From NCBI GenBank assembly GCA_032229885.1, contig JAVYAJ010000307.1, positions 1 to 45,286 of the forward strand: a stretch of 45,286 nucleotides of DNA, given 5' to 3'. The first letter of the stretch is position 1; each line of letters starts with the position of its first letter. Shown piece after piece: positions 8,897 to 17,709 of the stretch. Below the pieces are notes generated by a model. It made no database searches. It saw only the letters and a list, made by a program, of their open reading frames with translations, and was not told the origin of the DNA. The position numbers were made by a program, and so were the translations under genes. Source of the stretch: Anammoximicrobium sp032229885 (lineage in GTDB: Bacteria > Planctomycetota > Planctomycetia > Pirellulales > Pirellulaceae).

Positions 8897-11200
8897 ATGC
8901 GACTGACATTGCGGAATATGCTGGCTCTCCTGAACGACATCATCGAAGATCCCGCGGAAGCCGAAGACCTTCGCCGCAAGATCGACGAGAGCGAGTTTGC
9001 CACCGGATTGGTCCAACGCATCCACCACGCGGCCAGCCGACAGCGGCTGGGCGCGCCGAACGTGGACGGCCGTGGAGTCGGCTTGGACCCCAACTCGGTC
9101 GCCGAGTACCTGGACAACACGCTGCCGCCCGAGCGAATCCCCGATTTAGAGCGGATCTGCGTCGAGTCGGACGTGCACCTGGCGGAAGTCACCGCGTGCT
9201 ATCAGATTTTAGCCGAGTACATCCGCGGGCCGATCACGGTAGACCCTGCGTTGGCGGATCGCATTCGCCGGATTGCGTTGGGCGAAGTCTCCGGGCACAC
9301 GGACGTCGCCAAGACATCGAGCGCCGCTGGCCCAGACGAAGCCGTCGCCGCCCCAGCCGCGGCGCCCATCGGCATGGCTCCACCCCCTGCCGCGGCGCCG
9401 TTGCCGACCCCGCCTCAGCCTACGACAGTCGGGCGGGCGCCGGGGGCGCACGCGGTGCCCGAGTACTTGCGGATCGGCCAGCGAGGCAGGTGGAGGCCGC
9501 TGGCGGTGACGCTGTTGGCGGCATTTCTGCTGTCCGCCGTCGCGCTGCGCGCCATGGGGCCATTCGATCGCCAGCATCCGTTGATGCGTTTGTTCGGGAT
9601 GTCTCCCGAAGCCAACGTCGCCAGCGGACGCGCGGCGACGTCATCGGCCGCCGACGCTCGAACGCCGGCGGCGGACGCGGAAGCGACAGTGCCCCAGACC
9701 GCGAACGAGGCTGCCGATGCGGTTGTGCCCACCGCAGAGCCGACCGAAGCCGCCCGCGCAGAGTCGCCGGATGCGGCGACCACGCGACCAGCGGATACGC
9801 AGGCGTCTTCGGTCGAGGAAGTGTTGCCGCCGGTTGCTCCGGAGACCCCTCCTGCCGCAGAACGTCCACGTCCGCCAATGCCTGCCGAGCCCCCAACGGA
9901 AAGCCGCGGCGCCGGGCCCGACCGGGCAGCCGCCAGCGCCGCTCGTCCGGAAGACGCTGGCGGCGGCGCAGAATTGGACGGGCGGTCCGATTCTCGAGAC
10001 ATGGACGGCCCGCCGCAGATGCCGCAAGTCGACTCGCCGGCCGCAGTTGCCGGCGAGGCTGTCGATGTCGGGTATGTGAAGCTGTCCGAACCGAACTTTC
10101 TGGTTCGGTACGCTCGCGAGTCGGCCGACTGGTTCCGTTTGCCCGCCCGCACCAGGCTGATGTCGGACGATCGTCTCCTGGTCTTCCCCACCTATCGCCC
10201 GGAAATCATCATGACTCCGGGAGTGCAGATCGTCTTCACCGGATCGTCATCCGTTCAGACCATGCGACCTAGCCCGCAGGACGAACCCGGATTGACGATC
10301 CACTACGGCCGAGCCTTGATCGCCATGGCAGGCGCAGCCGGGGCGCGCATCCACCTCGACCTGTCGGGGCACAAGGGTACGATCACGTTCCACGAGGCCG
10401 CGTCCGAGATCGGCGTCGAGGTCTCGCACTTTCTGCCGCCGGGGGTCGATCCGGAGCGTGTGCCGGCCTGGCCTGTGATCCGCCTGTCTACGACGATCGG
10501 CCGCATCGACTGGCTGCCGACCGGCGCCACGGCGGCCGTGGCCCTCGAACAGGGACAGGTCCATGTCATGGTCGGAGACCAGACAGAGACGCTGGCTGCG
10601 ACCCAGCCGCCAGCCTGGATGCAGGGAACCGAAGTGCGGGATGTCGATCGACTGGCGTCGGACACGTTGGAACCGTTCATCACGCCGGACCGGCCGGTAA
10701 GCCTGATACTCCGCGAACGCACCGAAGACCGCAAGTCGGAAGTCCGCTCGCTCGCGGCCCGCGGCCTGGCTTGCCTGGATACGTTCGAGAGCTTGATCAA
10801 GGAATTCGGCGATGACCGGCAGCGCGCGTATTGGTCGGCCCAATTCAGCGCGCTTCGTGAATCGTTGGTGCGCGGACCGGAGACCGCGGCACAGATTCGC
10901 AAGACCTTCGAGGCGTACTGCGGCGGTGACGCGGCCGAGTTGTATCGCCTGAGCTGGGGTTACAGCCCCGAACAGTTGGCCGAGGGGGCCGCTCAGCACC
11001 TGGTCGACTTGTTGGACCACGATTCGCTTCGCGTCCGTGTGTTCGCTTTCGAGAACTTGCAGCGAATCACCAAGAAGACGTTGCTGTACCTGCCGGCGAC
11101 GAATGCAGCCACGCGCAAGTCCAGTATCCAGCGGTGGAAGGAGCAGCTCCGCAACGGAGCGATCGTTTATGAAACACCGCCATCGCCGCTCGAGAATTAA
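8897..11200 (+). CDS. Large single-pass membrane protein, planctomycete type, function unknown
   Basis: A 767-residue protein. The N-terminal 120 residues are helical and contain a VAEYLDNTLPPERIPDLERIC segment cut like an anti-sigma/zinc-finger-like cytoplasmic module, but without paired cysteines. An Ala/Pro-rich stretch leads to one membrane helix at about residues 202-220 (LAVTLLAAFLL). Then follows a low-complexity Ala/Pro/Glu region (about 235-390), and a C-terminal part of about 370 residues with beta-rich segments, including a GQVHVMVGD stretch like FecR-type sensor domains, and a HEAT-like final 100 residues (LLDHDSLRVRVFAFENL). The topology, cytoplasmic N-domain plus outer C-domain, resembles a transmembrane anti-sigma or envelope sensor, which is an inference. 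Start at 8897 avoids an Arg/Cys-rich extension. No partner sigma factor is next to it. Confidence 0.72.
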   Translation: MRLTLRNMLALLNDIIEDPAEAEDLRRKIDESEFATGLVQRIHHAASRQRLGAPNVDGRGVGLDPNSVAEYLDNTLPPERIPDLERICVESDVHLAEVTACYQILAEYIRGPITVDPALADRIRRIALGEVSGHTDVAKTSSAAGPDEAVAAPAAAPIGMAPPPAAAPLPTPPQPTTVGRAPGAHAVPEYLRIGQRGRWRPLAVTLLAAFLLSAVALRAMGPFDRQHPLMRLFGMSPEANVASGRAATSSAADARTPAADAEATVPQTANEAADAVVPTAEPTEAARAESPDAATTRPADTQASSVEEVLPPVAPETPPAAERPRPPMPAEPPTESRGAGPDRAAASAARPEDAGGGAELDGRSDSRDMDGPPQMPQVDSPAAVAGEAVDVGYVKLSEPNFLVRYARESADWFRLPARTRLMSDDRLLVFPTYRPEIIMTPGVQIVFTGSSSVQTMRPSPQDEPGLTIHYGRALIAMAGAAGARIHLDLSGHKGTITFHEAASEIGVEVSHFLPPGVDPERVPAWPVIRLSTTIGRIDWLPTGATAAVALEQGQVHVMVGDQTETLAATQPPAWMQGTEVRDVDRLASDTLEPFITPDRPVSLILRERTEDRKSEVRSLAARGLACLDTFESLIKEFGDDRQRAYWSAQFSALRESLVRGPETAAQIRKTFEAYCGGDAAELYRLSWGYSPEQLAEGAAQHLVDLLDHDSLRVRVFAFENLQRITKKTLLYLPATNAATRKSSIQRWKEQLRNGAIVYETPPSPLEN

Positions 11201-11985
11201 CCGCCGGCGAAGCAAAGATGCCGTGTGCGCGGGCGCGAACGGACTGTCCGCCTCCGTTTGCCGAATGCGATCCCAAAGATTCTGTGTGCGCCGGCGCGAA
11301 CGACCGATCGAATGCCAAAGCCTGTTCGGCAAATCCCGACGACGTTCCGCCTTCGAAAGATCCCTGGTGAGCTGTGCCAGGTATCGGCGTTTGCGGATCT
11401 GTCCGGCGCAGCCCAGCGTCTTGTTTCGCCGGGCGAGCCCGGTTCGTCGGCACTGGAGAGCGCACGAACCTGAGCGGAGTCAGATTCGGCAGGACGCGGG
11501 GGGGCGCGATTGCGCTTGCCCAGTCTCGGGTGGGTACAGCCCAGCCGTCGGACAGGCTCCTAGGCGACGGTGATCGATGCCCTGTGGCCAGAACGGTGAA
11601 TGGGACCTGTGGCCAAAATGCACGGTCACGGTATTCGGCACTGAGGTAGCGTCAAGGATAAATGTTGGGAGTAGCCACGATTGTCAGGCCGCGGGAATTT
11701 CGTGCTTTGGCGAGTGCGACAATCCGAAAATCATGATTGAACATCGCACTAATTAGTAAACAACGTTACAACTCGTATTTAATTGATCGGCAGTTTTTGT
11801 GTCCAAGTCTGTCAGCGCCCCTTTTTCCGTTTTACCTGAACGAATAGACTGGGCATTTGTGGATTCAAGGGTCAACGCTTGGTCCGCTCCGGGAGCCGAA
11901 CGCGATCCGGGCGGCGTCGGGGGCCGATTTGCGTTCATCATGGCTGTCCTTTGAAGGGACGAGCGACGTAAAGGAGGTCACTTCG
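11201..11985. other. Intergenic region before hpf
   Basis: About 785 bases with no gene I can support. Short direct repeats are visible: GCGGGCGCGAACG near 11229 and GCGCCGGCGCGAACG near 11287, and two CCTGTGGCCA boxes near 11580 and 11610. The 11690-11870 part is AT-rich and probably holds the hpf promoter; TTTTTC and TAGACT separated by 17 bases (about 11821-11849) are a weak candidate. Confidence 0.45.
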
Positions 11986-12345
11986 GTGCAAGTAAAGATT
12001 TGGGCTCGGCACGGCAATCTCAATCCGGAAACCCAGGCCAAGATCACTGACAAGGTCGAGAAGTTGAAACGCTTGTTCGACGGGGTCACGGCGATCGAGG
12101 TCACCGCAAACTTTGAGCATCGCGAGTCGCCGAGCGTCGAGCTGCGAGTATCGGCTGCGCGGACGGATGATTTCGTGGCGGCCGATACCGGGGCGAGTGT
12201 CACGGCTGCCCTGGACCTGGCGATTCACAAGATCGAGCAGCAGTTGCGCAAGTACAAGAGCAAACGCCGCGAGCATCCGCGGGGCGGAAAGAACATCGAA
12301 GTCAACGAACCGGCCGAAGCCGAGAGCGAGAGCGAAGGCGACTGA
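11986..12345 (+). CDS. hpf: Ribosome hibernation-promoting factor (HPF/RaiA family)
   Basis: A 119-residue ribosome-associated protein of the HPF/YfiA fold, which binds the 30S subunit where mRNA and tRNA sit and idles ribosomes in slow growth. The N-terminal IWARHGNL strand, the central EKLKRLFDGVTAIEVT segment and the C-terminal IHKIEQQLRKYKSKRREH helix match the family. It is the short form: the C-terminal dimerisation domain of long HPF is absent and replaced by a brief acidic tail. The GTG start has a very good AAGGAGGT seven bases upstream; the frame is open further upstream but lacks family similarity. It heads the hpf-ptsN-ptsH-ptsI cluster, a common arrangement in which rpoN normally lies nearby; rpoN is not seen here. 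Confidence 0.92.
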   Translation: MQVKIWARHGNLNPETQAKITDKVEKLKRLFDGVTAIEVTANFEHRESPSVELRVSAARTDDFVAADTGASVTAALDLAIHKIEQQLRKYKSKRREHPRGGKNIEVNEPAEAESESEGD

Positions 12346-12424
12346 CCAGCGTTCGGGCGGCCTTCGCTGCAACTTCGCCAAACAGATACGAGACGACCAG
12401 TACGATTGGGAAAGGGCATCTGGC

Positions 12425-12895
12425 ATGAAGTTTTCGAGTTTCATTGTCGCGGACGCAGTCCGGGCAGACCTGCAGGCGACGGACAAACGCGGGGTGATCG
12501 AAGAGATGATTGCCGCTCTGGTTGCCGCGGGCGCGATCAAAGCCGAGGAACTGCCGAGCATCTTGCAGGCAGTGATGAAACGCGAGGATTTGGGAAGCAC
12601 GGGCATCGGGCGGTCGGTGGCCGTGCCGCACGCCAAGCACGACAGCGTCAATCGCTTGGTGGGGACGGTCGGCATCAGTTCGACGGGGGTGGATTTCAAT
12701 AGCCTCGACGGCGAGAAAGTCTATATTTTTTTCCTGTTGATTTCGCCGACGGCGCGGCCGGGCGACCACTTGCGGGCCTTGGAGTATATCGCTCGTCAAC
12801 TGCGCAACGAGACGTTTTGTCGTTTTCTCAAACAGGCCAAATCGGTCGACGACATCAAGCAGTTGTTGGAAGAGGCGGACAACGAGCAACCGTAG
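12425..12895 (+). CDS. ptsN: PTS IIA component, PtsN (nitrogen-regulatory) type
   Basis: A 156-residue EIIA of the fructose/mannitol family, in the PtsN-like branch. It accepts phosphate from HPr on a histidine; the site is the SVAVPHAKH segment with His69, preceded by the family's LGSTGIG turn. In many bacteria such IIA proteins do not move sugar but regulate potassium transport, nitrogen or other processes according to phosphorylation. The absence of any IIB/IIC permease gene here and the neighbours hpf, ptsH and ptsI favour this regulatory role. An AAAGGG ribosome binding site lies eight bases before the ATG. Spacing to hpf is 79 bases and to ptsH 31 bases. Confidence 0.92.
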   Translation: MKFSSFIVADAVRADLQATDKRGVIEEMIAALVAAGAIKAEELPSILQAVMKREDLGSTGIGRSVAVPHAKHDSVNRLVGTVGISSTGVDFNSLDGEKVYIFFLLISPTARPGDHLRALEYIARQLRNETFCRFLKQAKSVDDIKQLLEEADNEQP

Positions 12896-12926
12896 GCAGG
12901 CGGCTGCCTTCGAGGTTGGCAAACTC

Positions 12927-13241
12927 ATGATGGACACGATTTTGCGGAAGGCCGTGCGAATCGCCAATCCGTCGGGGCTGCATGTCCGGCCTGCGTATCT
13001 ATTTGCGCAAACCGCCAACCGATTCGAGTCGTCGATCGAGGTCGTCAAGGACGGGCAGAGCGTCAATGGCAAAAGCGTGCTCGAAATTCTGATGCTGGCC
13101 GCGACCCAAGACACCATCTTGACGATCGTTGCGCGGGGGCGCGACGCCGTGCAGGCCGTCGAGACATTGGCCCCCTTGTTGGAACAAGAAACGCCGTCGG
13201 ATTCGGATGCTCCGATGGCCGACGGAGGTTCGCTGCCATGA
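12927..13241 (+). CDS. ptsH: HPr phosphocarrier protein
   Basis: A 104-residue phosphocarrier that takes phosphate from enzyme I on His19 (motif NPSGLHVRPA) and hands it to IIA. The regulatory serine region is present (SVNGKSVLEIL, Ser50), the position targeted by HPr kinase in organisms that have it; no hprK gene is in the window. The last 15 residues, Asp/Pro-rich, exceed the usual 85-90 residue length. A second ATG directly follows the first, so the start is 12927 or 12930. Cotranscription with ptsN and ptsI is likely. Confidence 0.92.
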   Translation: MMDTILRKAVRIANPSGLHVRPAYLFAQTANRFESSIEVVKDGQSVNGKSVLEILMLAATQDTILTIVARGRDAVQAVETLAPLLEQETPSDSDAPMADGGSLP

Positions 13242-13337
13242 ACACAAGCCTGTCGGACGGGCAGGCTGGAATGATCGAACAAGAAGGGCAGCGGCCGGAC
13301 GCGAGGATGCCGTCCGAGGGTCGCGCCGACGCGAGGC

Positions 13338-15071
13338 ATGATGGAAACACTGCAAGGGATACCCGTTTCGCCGGGAATCGCCATCAGCAAAGCGCTGATC
13401 GTCGACAACGAGGGATTTATGATTCCTCGTTACTATGTGGGCCGCGACGCCATCGGGGACGAGTTGCGACGGTTCGAGTCCGCCATCGAAGCGGCGGCGA
13501 ATGAAATCGCGACGAATCGCCATTCAGTGACGGCTCAACTGGGCGAAAAGATCGGGACCATCTTCGACGCGCATTGGCAGATGCTGCGAGATCCGGGTGT
13601 GCGGCACGGGGTCGAAACCCTGATCCGCGAGTGCGAGTACTCGGCCGAGCATGCGGTCACGTCGACGTTCGACACCTTTGCCAACGTGCTGCGGCGCTCG
13701 CCGAGTCCGATTCTGGCCGAACGAGCTCACGACCTGAGCGACCTGGAGCGCTGTCTGTTGCGGCATCTGACGGGCCAGGCAGAGCTCGATCTGGCGAATC
13801 TGACCTCCGAGGTGGTGTTGGTCGCGCACAGTCTGACGCCCAGCGAGACGGCCAAGCTCAAGCCGGCATGGGTGCGCGGCTTTGTCACAGAGGCCGGCGG
13901 CGCCGGCAGCCACACGGCCATCGTCGCCAAAGGGTTGGAAATTCCCGCCGTCGTCGGCGTGGGCCGATTCCTGACCAAGGTCTCGACGAACGACCTGGTG
14001 ATCGTGGACGGAAACACGGGCGCCGTCATCGTCCGCCCGGACGAGGAGACGCTGGCTCGATACCAGACCGAGGTCCAGAAGCAGCGATCTCTGGCCGAGA
14101 GACTGCACTTGCTGCGGGACATGCCGCCCGAGACCAAGGACGGCGTCCGAATCGGCTTGATGGCGAATATCGAGTTTCCGACGGAGGTCGCCGCCTGCCT
14201 GGAACGCGGCGCGGACGGCATCGGTCTGTACCGGACCGAGTTTCTCTGTCTGGACTGCGATGCGCCGCCGTCCGAGGACGATCACTACCAGGCCTACGCC
14301 CGTGTCGTGCGAGATGTCGCCGGGCGCCCGGTCGTGATCCGGACGCTGGACATCGGCGGAGACAAGGCTGGCTGGGTGGAGGGGATCGAAAACGAGCGGA
14401 ATCCCGTCCTGGGACTCCGCAGCATTCGGCTATCGCTACGTGCTCCTCAGTTGTTCTTGCCCCAGTTGCGCGCGGCCCTGCGGGTCAGCATGTTGGGGGA
14501 CGTGCGGTTGATGTTTCCCCTCATCACGACGCTGGCCGAGTTGCGGCAAGCCAAGGCGTTCCTGGCCGAGGCCCGCCACGAGTTGGACTCGCGGAACGAA
14601 GCTTATCGCCGGGATCTACCCGTCGGCATGATGGTCGAGTCTCCGGCGGCTGCCGTCATGATCGATCGTTTTGTCGGCGAGGTGGATTTCGTCAGCATTG
14701 GCACGAACGACTTGACCCAGTACACGCTGGCTGTGGACCGCGGCAATGCCAGCGTCGCCGATCTGTATCAGGCCGCTGACCCAGCCGTGCTACGGCTGAT
14801 CGACGCGACGCTGCGCGCGGCGCGGCAGGCCGGGGTCAAGGCCAGCCTCTGTGGCCAGATGAGCAGCGAGCCTGTGTACACCATGTTGTTGTTGGGGATG
14901 GGGCTGCGCGAGATGAGTATTCCGCCCAGCTCGATCCCCGAGATCAAGCGGGTATGTCGCCATGTCACGTTGGCGGAGTGCGAGCGCGTCGCCGCCCACG
15001 CCATGACGTTGGACAACGCTCGAGACGTCGAAACCTTCCTCCGCGACCAGTACCGCCAACTCGGCTTTTGA
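13338..15071 (+). CDS. ptsI: PEP-protein phosphotransferase (enzyme I)
   Basis: A 577-residue enzyme I, normal length, which transfers phosphate from phosphoenolpyruvate to HPr. The active-site motif GGAGSHTAIVAKG carries His192. The PEP-binding C-terminal barrel has DGIGLYRTEFL (about 293-303), RTLDIGGDK (335-343) and the catalytic cysteine in ASLCGQMS (Cys505). The GTNDLTQY signature is at about 455-462. There is no N-terminal GAF domain, so this is the classical rather than the EI-Ntr form. The gap to ptsH is 96 bases. Two adjacent ATG codons are possible starts. Confidence 0.95.
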   Translation: MMETLQGIPVSPGIAISKALIVDNEGFMIPRYYVGRDAIGDELRRFESAIEAAANEIATNRHSVTAQLGEKIGTIFDAHWQMLRDPGVRHGVETLIRECEYSAEHAVTSTFDTFANVLRRSPSPILAERAHDLSDLERCLLRHLTGQAELDLANLTSEVVLVAHSLTPSETAKLKPAWVRGFVTEAGGAGSHTAIVAKGLEIPAVVGVGRFLTKVSTNDLVIVDGNTGAVIVRPDEETLARYQTEVQKQRSLAERLHLLRDMPPETKDGVRIGLMANIEFPTEVAACLERGADGIGLYRTEFLCLDCDAPPSEDDHYQAYARVVRDVAGRPVVIRTLDIGGDKAGWVEGIENERNPVLGLRSIRLSLRAPQLFLPQLRAALRVSMLGDVRLMFPLITTLAELRQAKAFLAEARHELDSRNEAYRRDLPVGMMVESPAAAVMIDRFVGEVDFVSIGTNDLTQYTLAVDRGNASVADLYQAADPAVLRLIDATLRAARQAGVKASLCGQMSSEPVYTMLLLGMGLREMSIPPSSIPEIKRVCRHVTLAECERVAAHAMTLDNARDVETFLRDQYRQLGF

Positions 15072-15147
15072 TCCCGCGGAAGAAGAAACAGCTCCGGCGG
15101 CGGTGGGCCTGCAGGCTGGCAGCCGCGGCGGGGAATGGGTGCTGTTG

Positions 15148-15876
15148 ATGATTCGTTTTCGAATTCGGCTGCGGTTTTGCAAGCGGGACAACATCCGCTG
15201 GATCAGCCATCACGACCTGGTGCGAACCTGCGAGCGTTGGTTTCGCCGGGCCGGGCTGCCCGTGTGCCGCAGCCAGGGGTTTCACCCCAAACCCAAGCTG
15301 AGTTTTCCTTTGGCCCTGGCTGTGGGCATCGCGGCCTGCGACGAGGTGTTGGAGTTCGACACGACCGAGCGCCTCGATCTGGCCGAGCTTCGCGAGCGTT
15401 TGGACCGCACCGCGCTGCCTGGCCTGCACGTTGCCCAGATCCTGGCGATCAGCCAGGTCGAGGCACGACAGCCCGTCCAACGGGTCGCTTACGAGCTTCC
15501 CATTCCCGCGGCCTGCCGCTCGCAGTTGGCGGCAAAGATTTCCCAGTGGCATGCCGCGGATTCGCATTGGCATTGGCGAGTTGACTCCAGCGAGCCGGTC
15601 GATCTTCGAGCCGCTGTGGACCAACTTGAATTACACGACGGCACGCTCCGCTTTCGCCTGGCCATCGACCGGGCGCGCGGCCCGCGTCCCCGCGAGGTTC
15701 TGCAGGCCCTGGGCGTGGCTCGCCTGGAAAGCGAGGGCTGCTGCCTCACGCGCACGCGAGTCGAGCTGGCCGTTGCACCGCACAACTCTAACGAGGAAAG
15801 AGAAGACAAGTCGCATGAAGAAGGAAATGTTGATCAACGTGTCACAGCCGGAGGAGTGTCGGATCGCGATCGTTGA
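15148..15876 (+). CDS. DUF2344 / TIGR03936 family protein
   Basis: A 242-residue protein matching the family found as the C-terminal part of, or beside, radical-SAM proteins and typically just before RNase E/G genes. Landmarks are the N-terminal RLRFCKRDNIRWISHHDLVR, then the SQGFHPKPKLSFPLALAVG segment. The family's role is unknown; the constant link with rng/rne suggests RNA metabolism. Here it stands without a radical-SAM partner in the window. Its last 62 bases overlap the start of the RNase E/G gene in another frame, so translation may be coupled. The ATG at 15148 fits the family N-terminus; a GTG nine bases upstream is also possible. Confidence 0.82.
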   Translation: MIRFRIRLRFCKRDNIRWISHHDLVRTCERWFRRAGLPVCRSQGFHPKPKLSFPLALAVGIAACDEVLEFDTTERLDLAELRERLDRTALPGLHVAQILAISQVEARQPVQRVAYELPIPAACRSQLAAKISQWHAADSHWHWRVDSSEPVDLRAAVDQLELHDGTLRFRLAIDRARGPRPREVLQALGVARLESEGCCLTRTRVELAVAPHNSNEEREDKSHEEGNVDQRVTAGGVSDRDR

Positions 15877-17443
15877 AGACGGAGTGCTGGAAGAGCTGTA
15901 CGTCGAGCGCGCCAGCCAAGACAACTATGTGGGGAACATCTACAAAGGTCGAATCGTCAACCTCGAGCCGACCATCCAAGCGGCCTTCGTCGATTTCGGC
16001 GTCGGTCGAAATGGCTTTCTGCACATCAGCGACGTCGAGCCTCAGTACTTTCGCCAAGGCGGTTATGCGCCGGAAGACATCGCGGCGGGCAACGGCGGCT
16101 CGCCGGACGCCGACGACGACCCTGACGACGAGTCCGACGACAGCTCGGAATCGCGCGGCCGACGCCGCCGCGGTTCGACGCGTCCGGGCAGCCGCCCGCG
16201 ATTCAAGCCGCCGATTCAAGAGATCTTCCGCCGCGGTGACGAGGTCCTGGTCCAGGTGATCAAAGAAGGGATCGGCACCAAAGGCCCGACCCTGTCGACC
16301 TACATCAGCATTCCGGGCCGCTATCTGGTCCTGATGCCCACCCTGGGTCGCGTCGGCGTGTCGCGAAAGATCGAGGACGAGGATGAACGCCGCAAGCTGC
16401 GCGATGCGATGCTCGAGTTGAACCCCCCTAAAGGACTGGGCTTCATCGTCCGCACCGCCGGACTGGGCCGCACCAAGAAAGAACTGTCCCGCGACTTGGC
16501 CTATCTACTGCGGCTGTGGAAAGTTATCGTGCGGCGGATTCGCAAGCAAGTCGCGCCGGTCGATATCTACGAAGAGAGCGACATGATCATTCGCACCATT
16601 CGCGACATGTTCACCTCGGACGTGGATGCCATCTACGTGGACGAGCCCAACGCGTTCGAGCGGGCCAAGATGTTTTTGCAGTTGGTCATGCCGCGATATG
16701 TGCATCGGCTGCACCAGTACGAAGGCCGTGAACCGCTGTTCCACAAATACAAGCTCGAGCAGGAAATCGCCCAGATCCACAAACGCGAGGTCCCGCTGAA
16801 GCACGGCGGATCGATCGTGATCGATCAAACCGAAGCCCTCGTGGCCATCGACGTCAATAGCGGCAGTTTTCGCATCGACGATTCGGCCGAAGAAGCAGCC
16901 TACCAACTGAATCTGACCGGCGCCCGCGAGATCGCGCGACAACTGCGGCTGAGGGACCTGGGCGGCGTGATCGTCAACGACTTTATCGACATGCGCCGCG
17001 AAAAACACCGTCGCGGCGTCGAACGCGCGCTGCGCGACGCGATGCGCCGCGACCGCGCGCGGGTCAAAATCCTGCGAACCAGCCCGTTCGGCCTGATCGA
17101 AATGACGCGGCAGCGCGTGCGGCCGAGCCTGAAACGCAGCGTCTATATGGATTGTCCCTGCTGCAACGGCCGGGCGGTTGTCAAAAAGGCGGAGAGCATG
17201 GCCATCGAGGTCGTGCGAATGCTGTTGCTCGCCAGCCAACAACCGGGCGTCGCCCGCATCACCGTCCGAGTCAACGACGAGGTCGCGTCCTACTTGAACA
17301 ACAAGAAGCGCAAAGCCGTTTCGCGGATCGAAGACGAAGGCAAACTGGTCGTCCAGATCCTGGGCAGCGAAGGCCTGTACCCCGAGCACCTCGAAATCGA
17401 CTGCCGCGACAAGGACGGCCGCGAGGTCAAGCTGGCGCCATGA
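15815..17443 (+). CDS. rng: Ribonuclease E/G family endoribonuclease
   Basis: A 542-residue enzyme cleaving single-stranded, often 5'-monophosphorylated RNA, in rRNA maturation and mRNA decay. The S1 RNA-binding domain spans about residues 35-170 but is split by an insertion at about 82-132, very acidic (ADDDPDDESDD) then Arg-rich (RGRRRRG). The 5'-sensor and DNase-I-like parts follow; catalytic aspartates are in AIDVNSG (Asp346) and VNDFIDM (Asp389). The zinc-link cysteines are in CPCCNG (447-450). There is no long C-terminal degradosome scaffold, so RNase G-like in length. GAGGAAAG lies upstream of the ATG. It follows and overlaps the DUF2344 gene. E versus G naming is not decidable here. 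Confidence 0.93.
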   Translation: MKKEMLINVSQPEECRIAIVEDGVLEELYVERASQDNYVGNIYKGRIVNLEPTIQAAFVDFGVGRNGFLHISDVEPQYFRQGGYAPEDIAAGNGGSPDADDDPDDESDDSSESRGRRRRGSTRPGSRPRFKPPIQEIFRRGDEVLVQVIKEGIGTKGPTLSTYISIPGRYLVLMPTLGRVGVSRKIEDEDERRKLRDAMLELNPPKGLGFIVRTAGLGRTKKELSRDLAYLLRLWKVIVRRIRKQVAPVDIYEESDMIIRTIRDMFTSDVDAIYVDEPNAFERAKMFLQLVMPRYVHRLHQYEGREPLFHKYKLEQEIAQIHKREVPLKHGGSIVIDQTEALVAIDVNSGSFRIDDSAEEAAYQLNLTGAREIARQLRLRDLGGVIVNDFIDMRREKHRRGVERALRDAMRRDRARVKILRTSPFGLIEMTRQRVRPSLKRSVYMDCPCCNGRAVVKKAESMAIEVVRMLLLASQQPGVARITVRVNDEVASYLNNKKRKAVSRIEDEGKLVVQILGSEGLYPEHLEIDCRDKDGREVKLAP

Positions 17444-17709
17444 GCCGGATCGTGTCGCCGGCGGCTCGACATGGCGCCCGGTGGCGCGGACTTCGGTCTT
17501 CGAGGGGCTACATTTTTTGAGTTCACCCAGGCGTAGGGCGCCCGAGCCCAGGGTTGCGGTGTCGCCGTGCATCCTGGGCGCCAGCCGCTGCGCGCCGCGG
17601 CGCCCGCACGCGACGCCTCATGTCCTTGAAGCTATCCAGCGCGGGATCCCCGGATACACTCGGGTTGACGCAGGTCGCGGCGCAGCCGGGGCCTCCGGCG
17701 CAATTCGCG

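Noticed and set aside
11753..11941. 62-residue minus-strand frame before hpf
   Set aside because: No ribosome binding site or likeness; lies across the probable hpf promoter.
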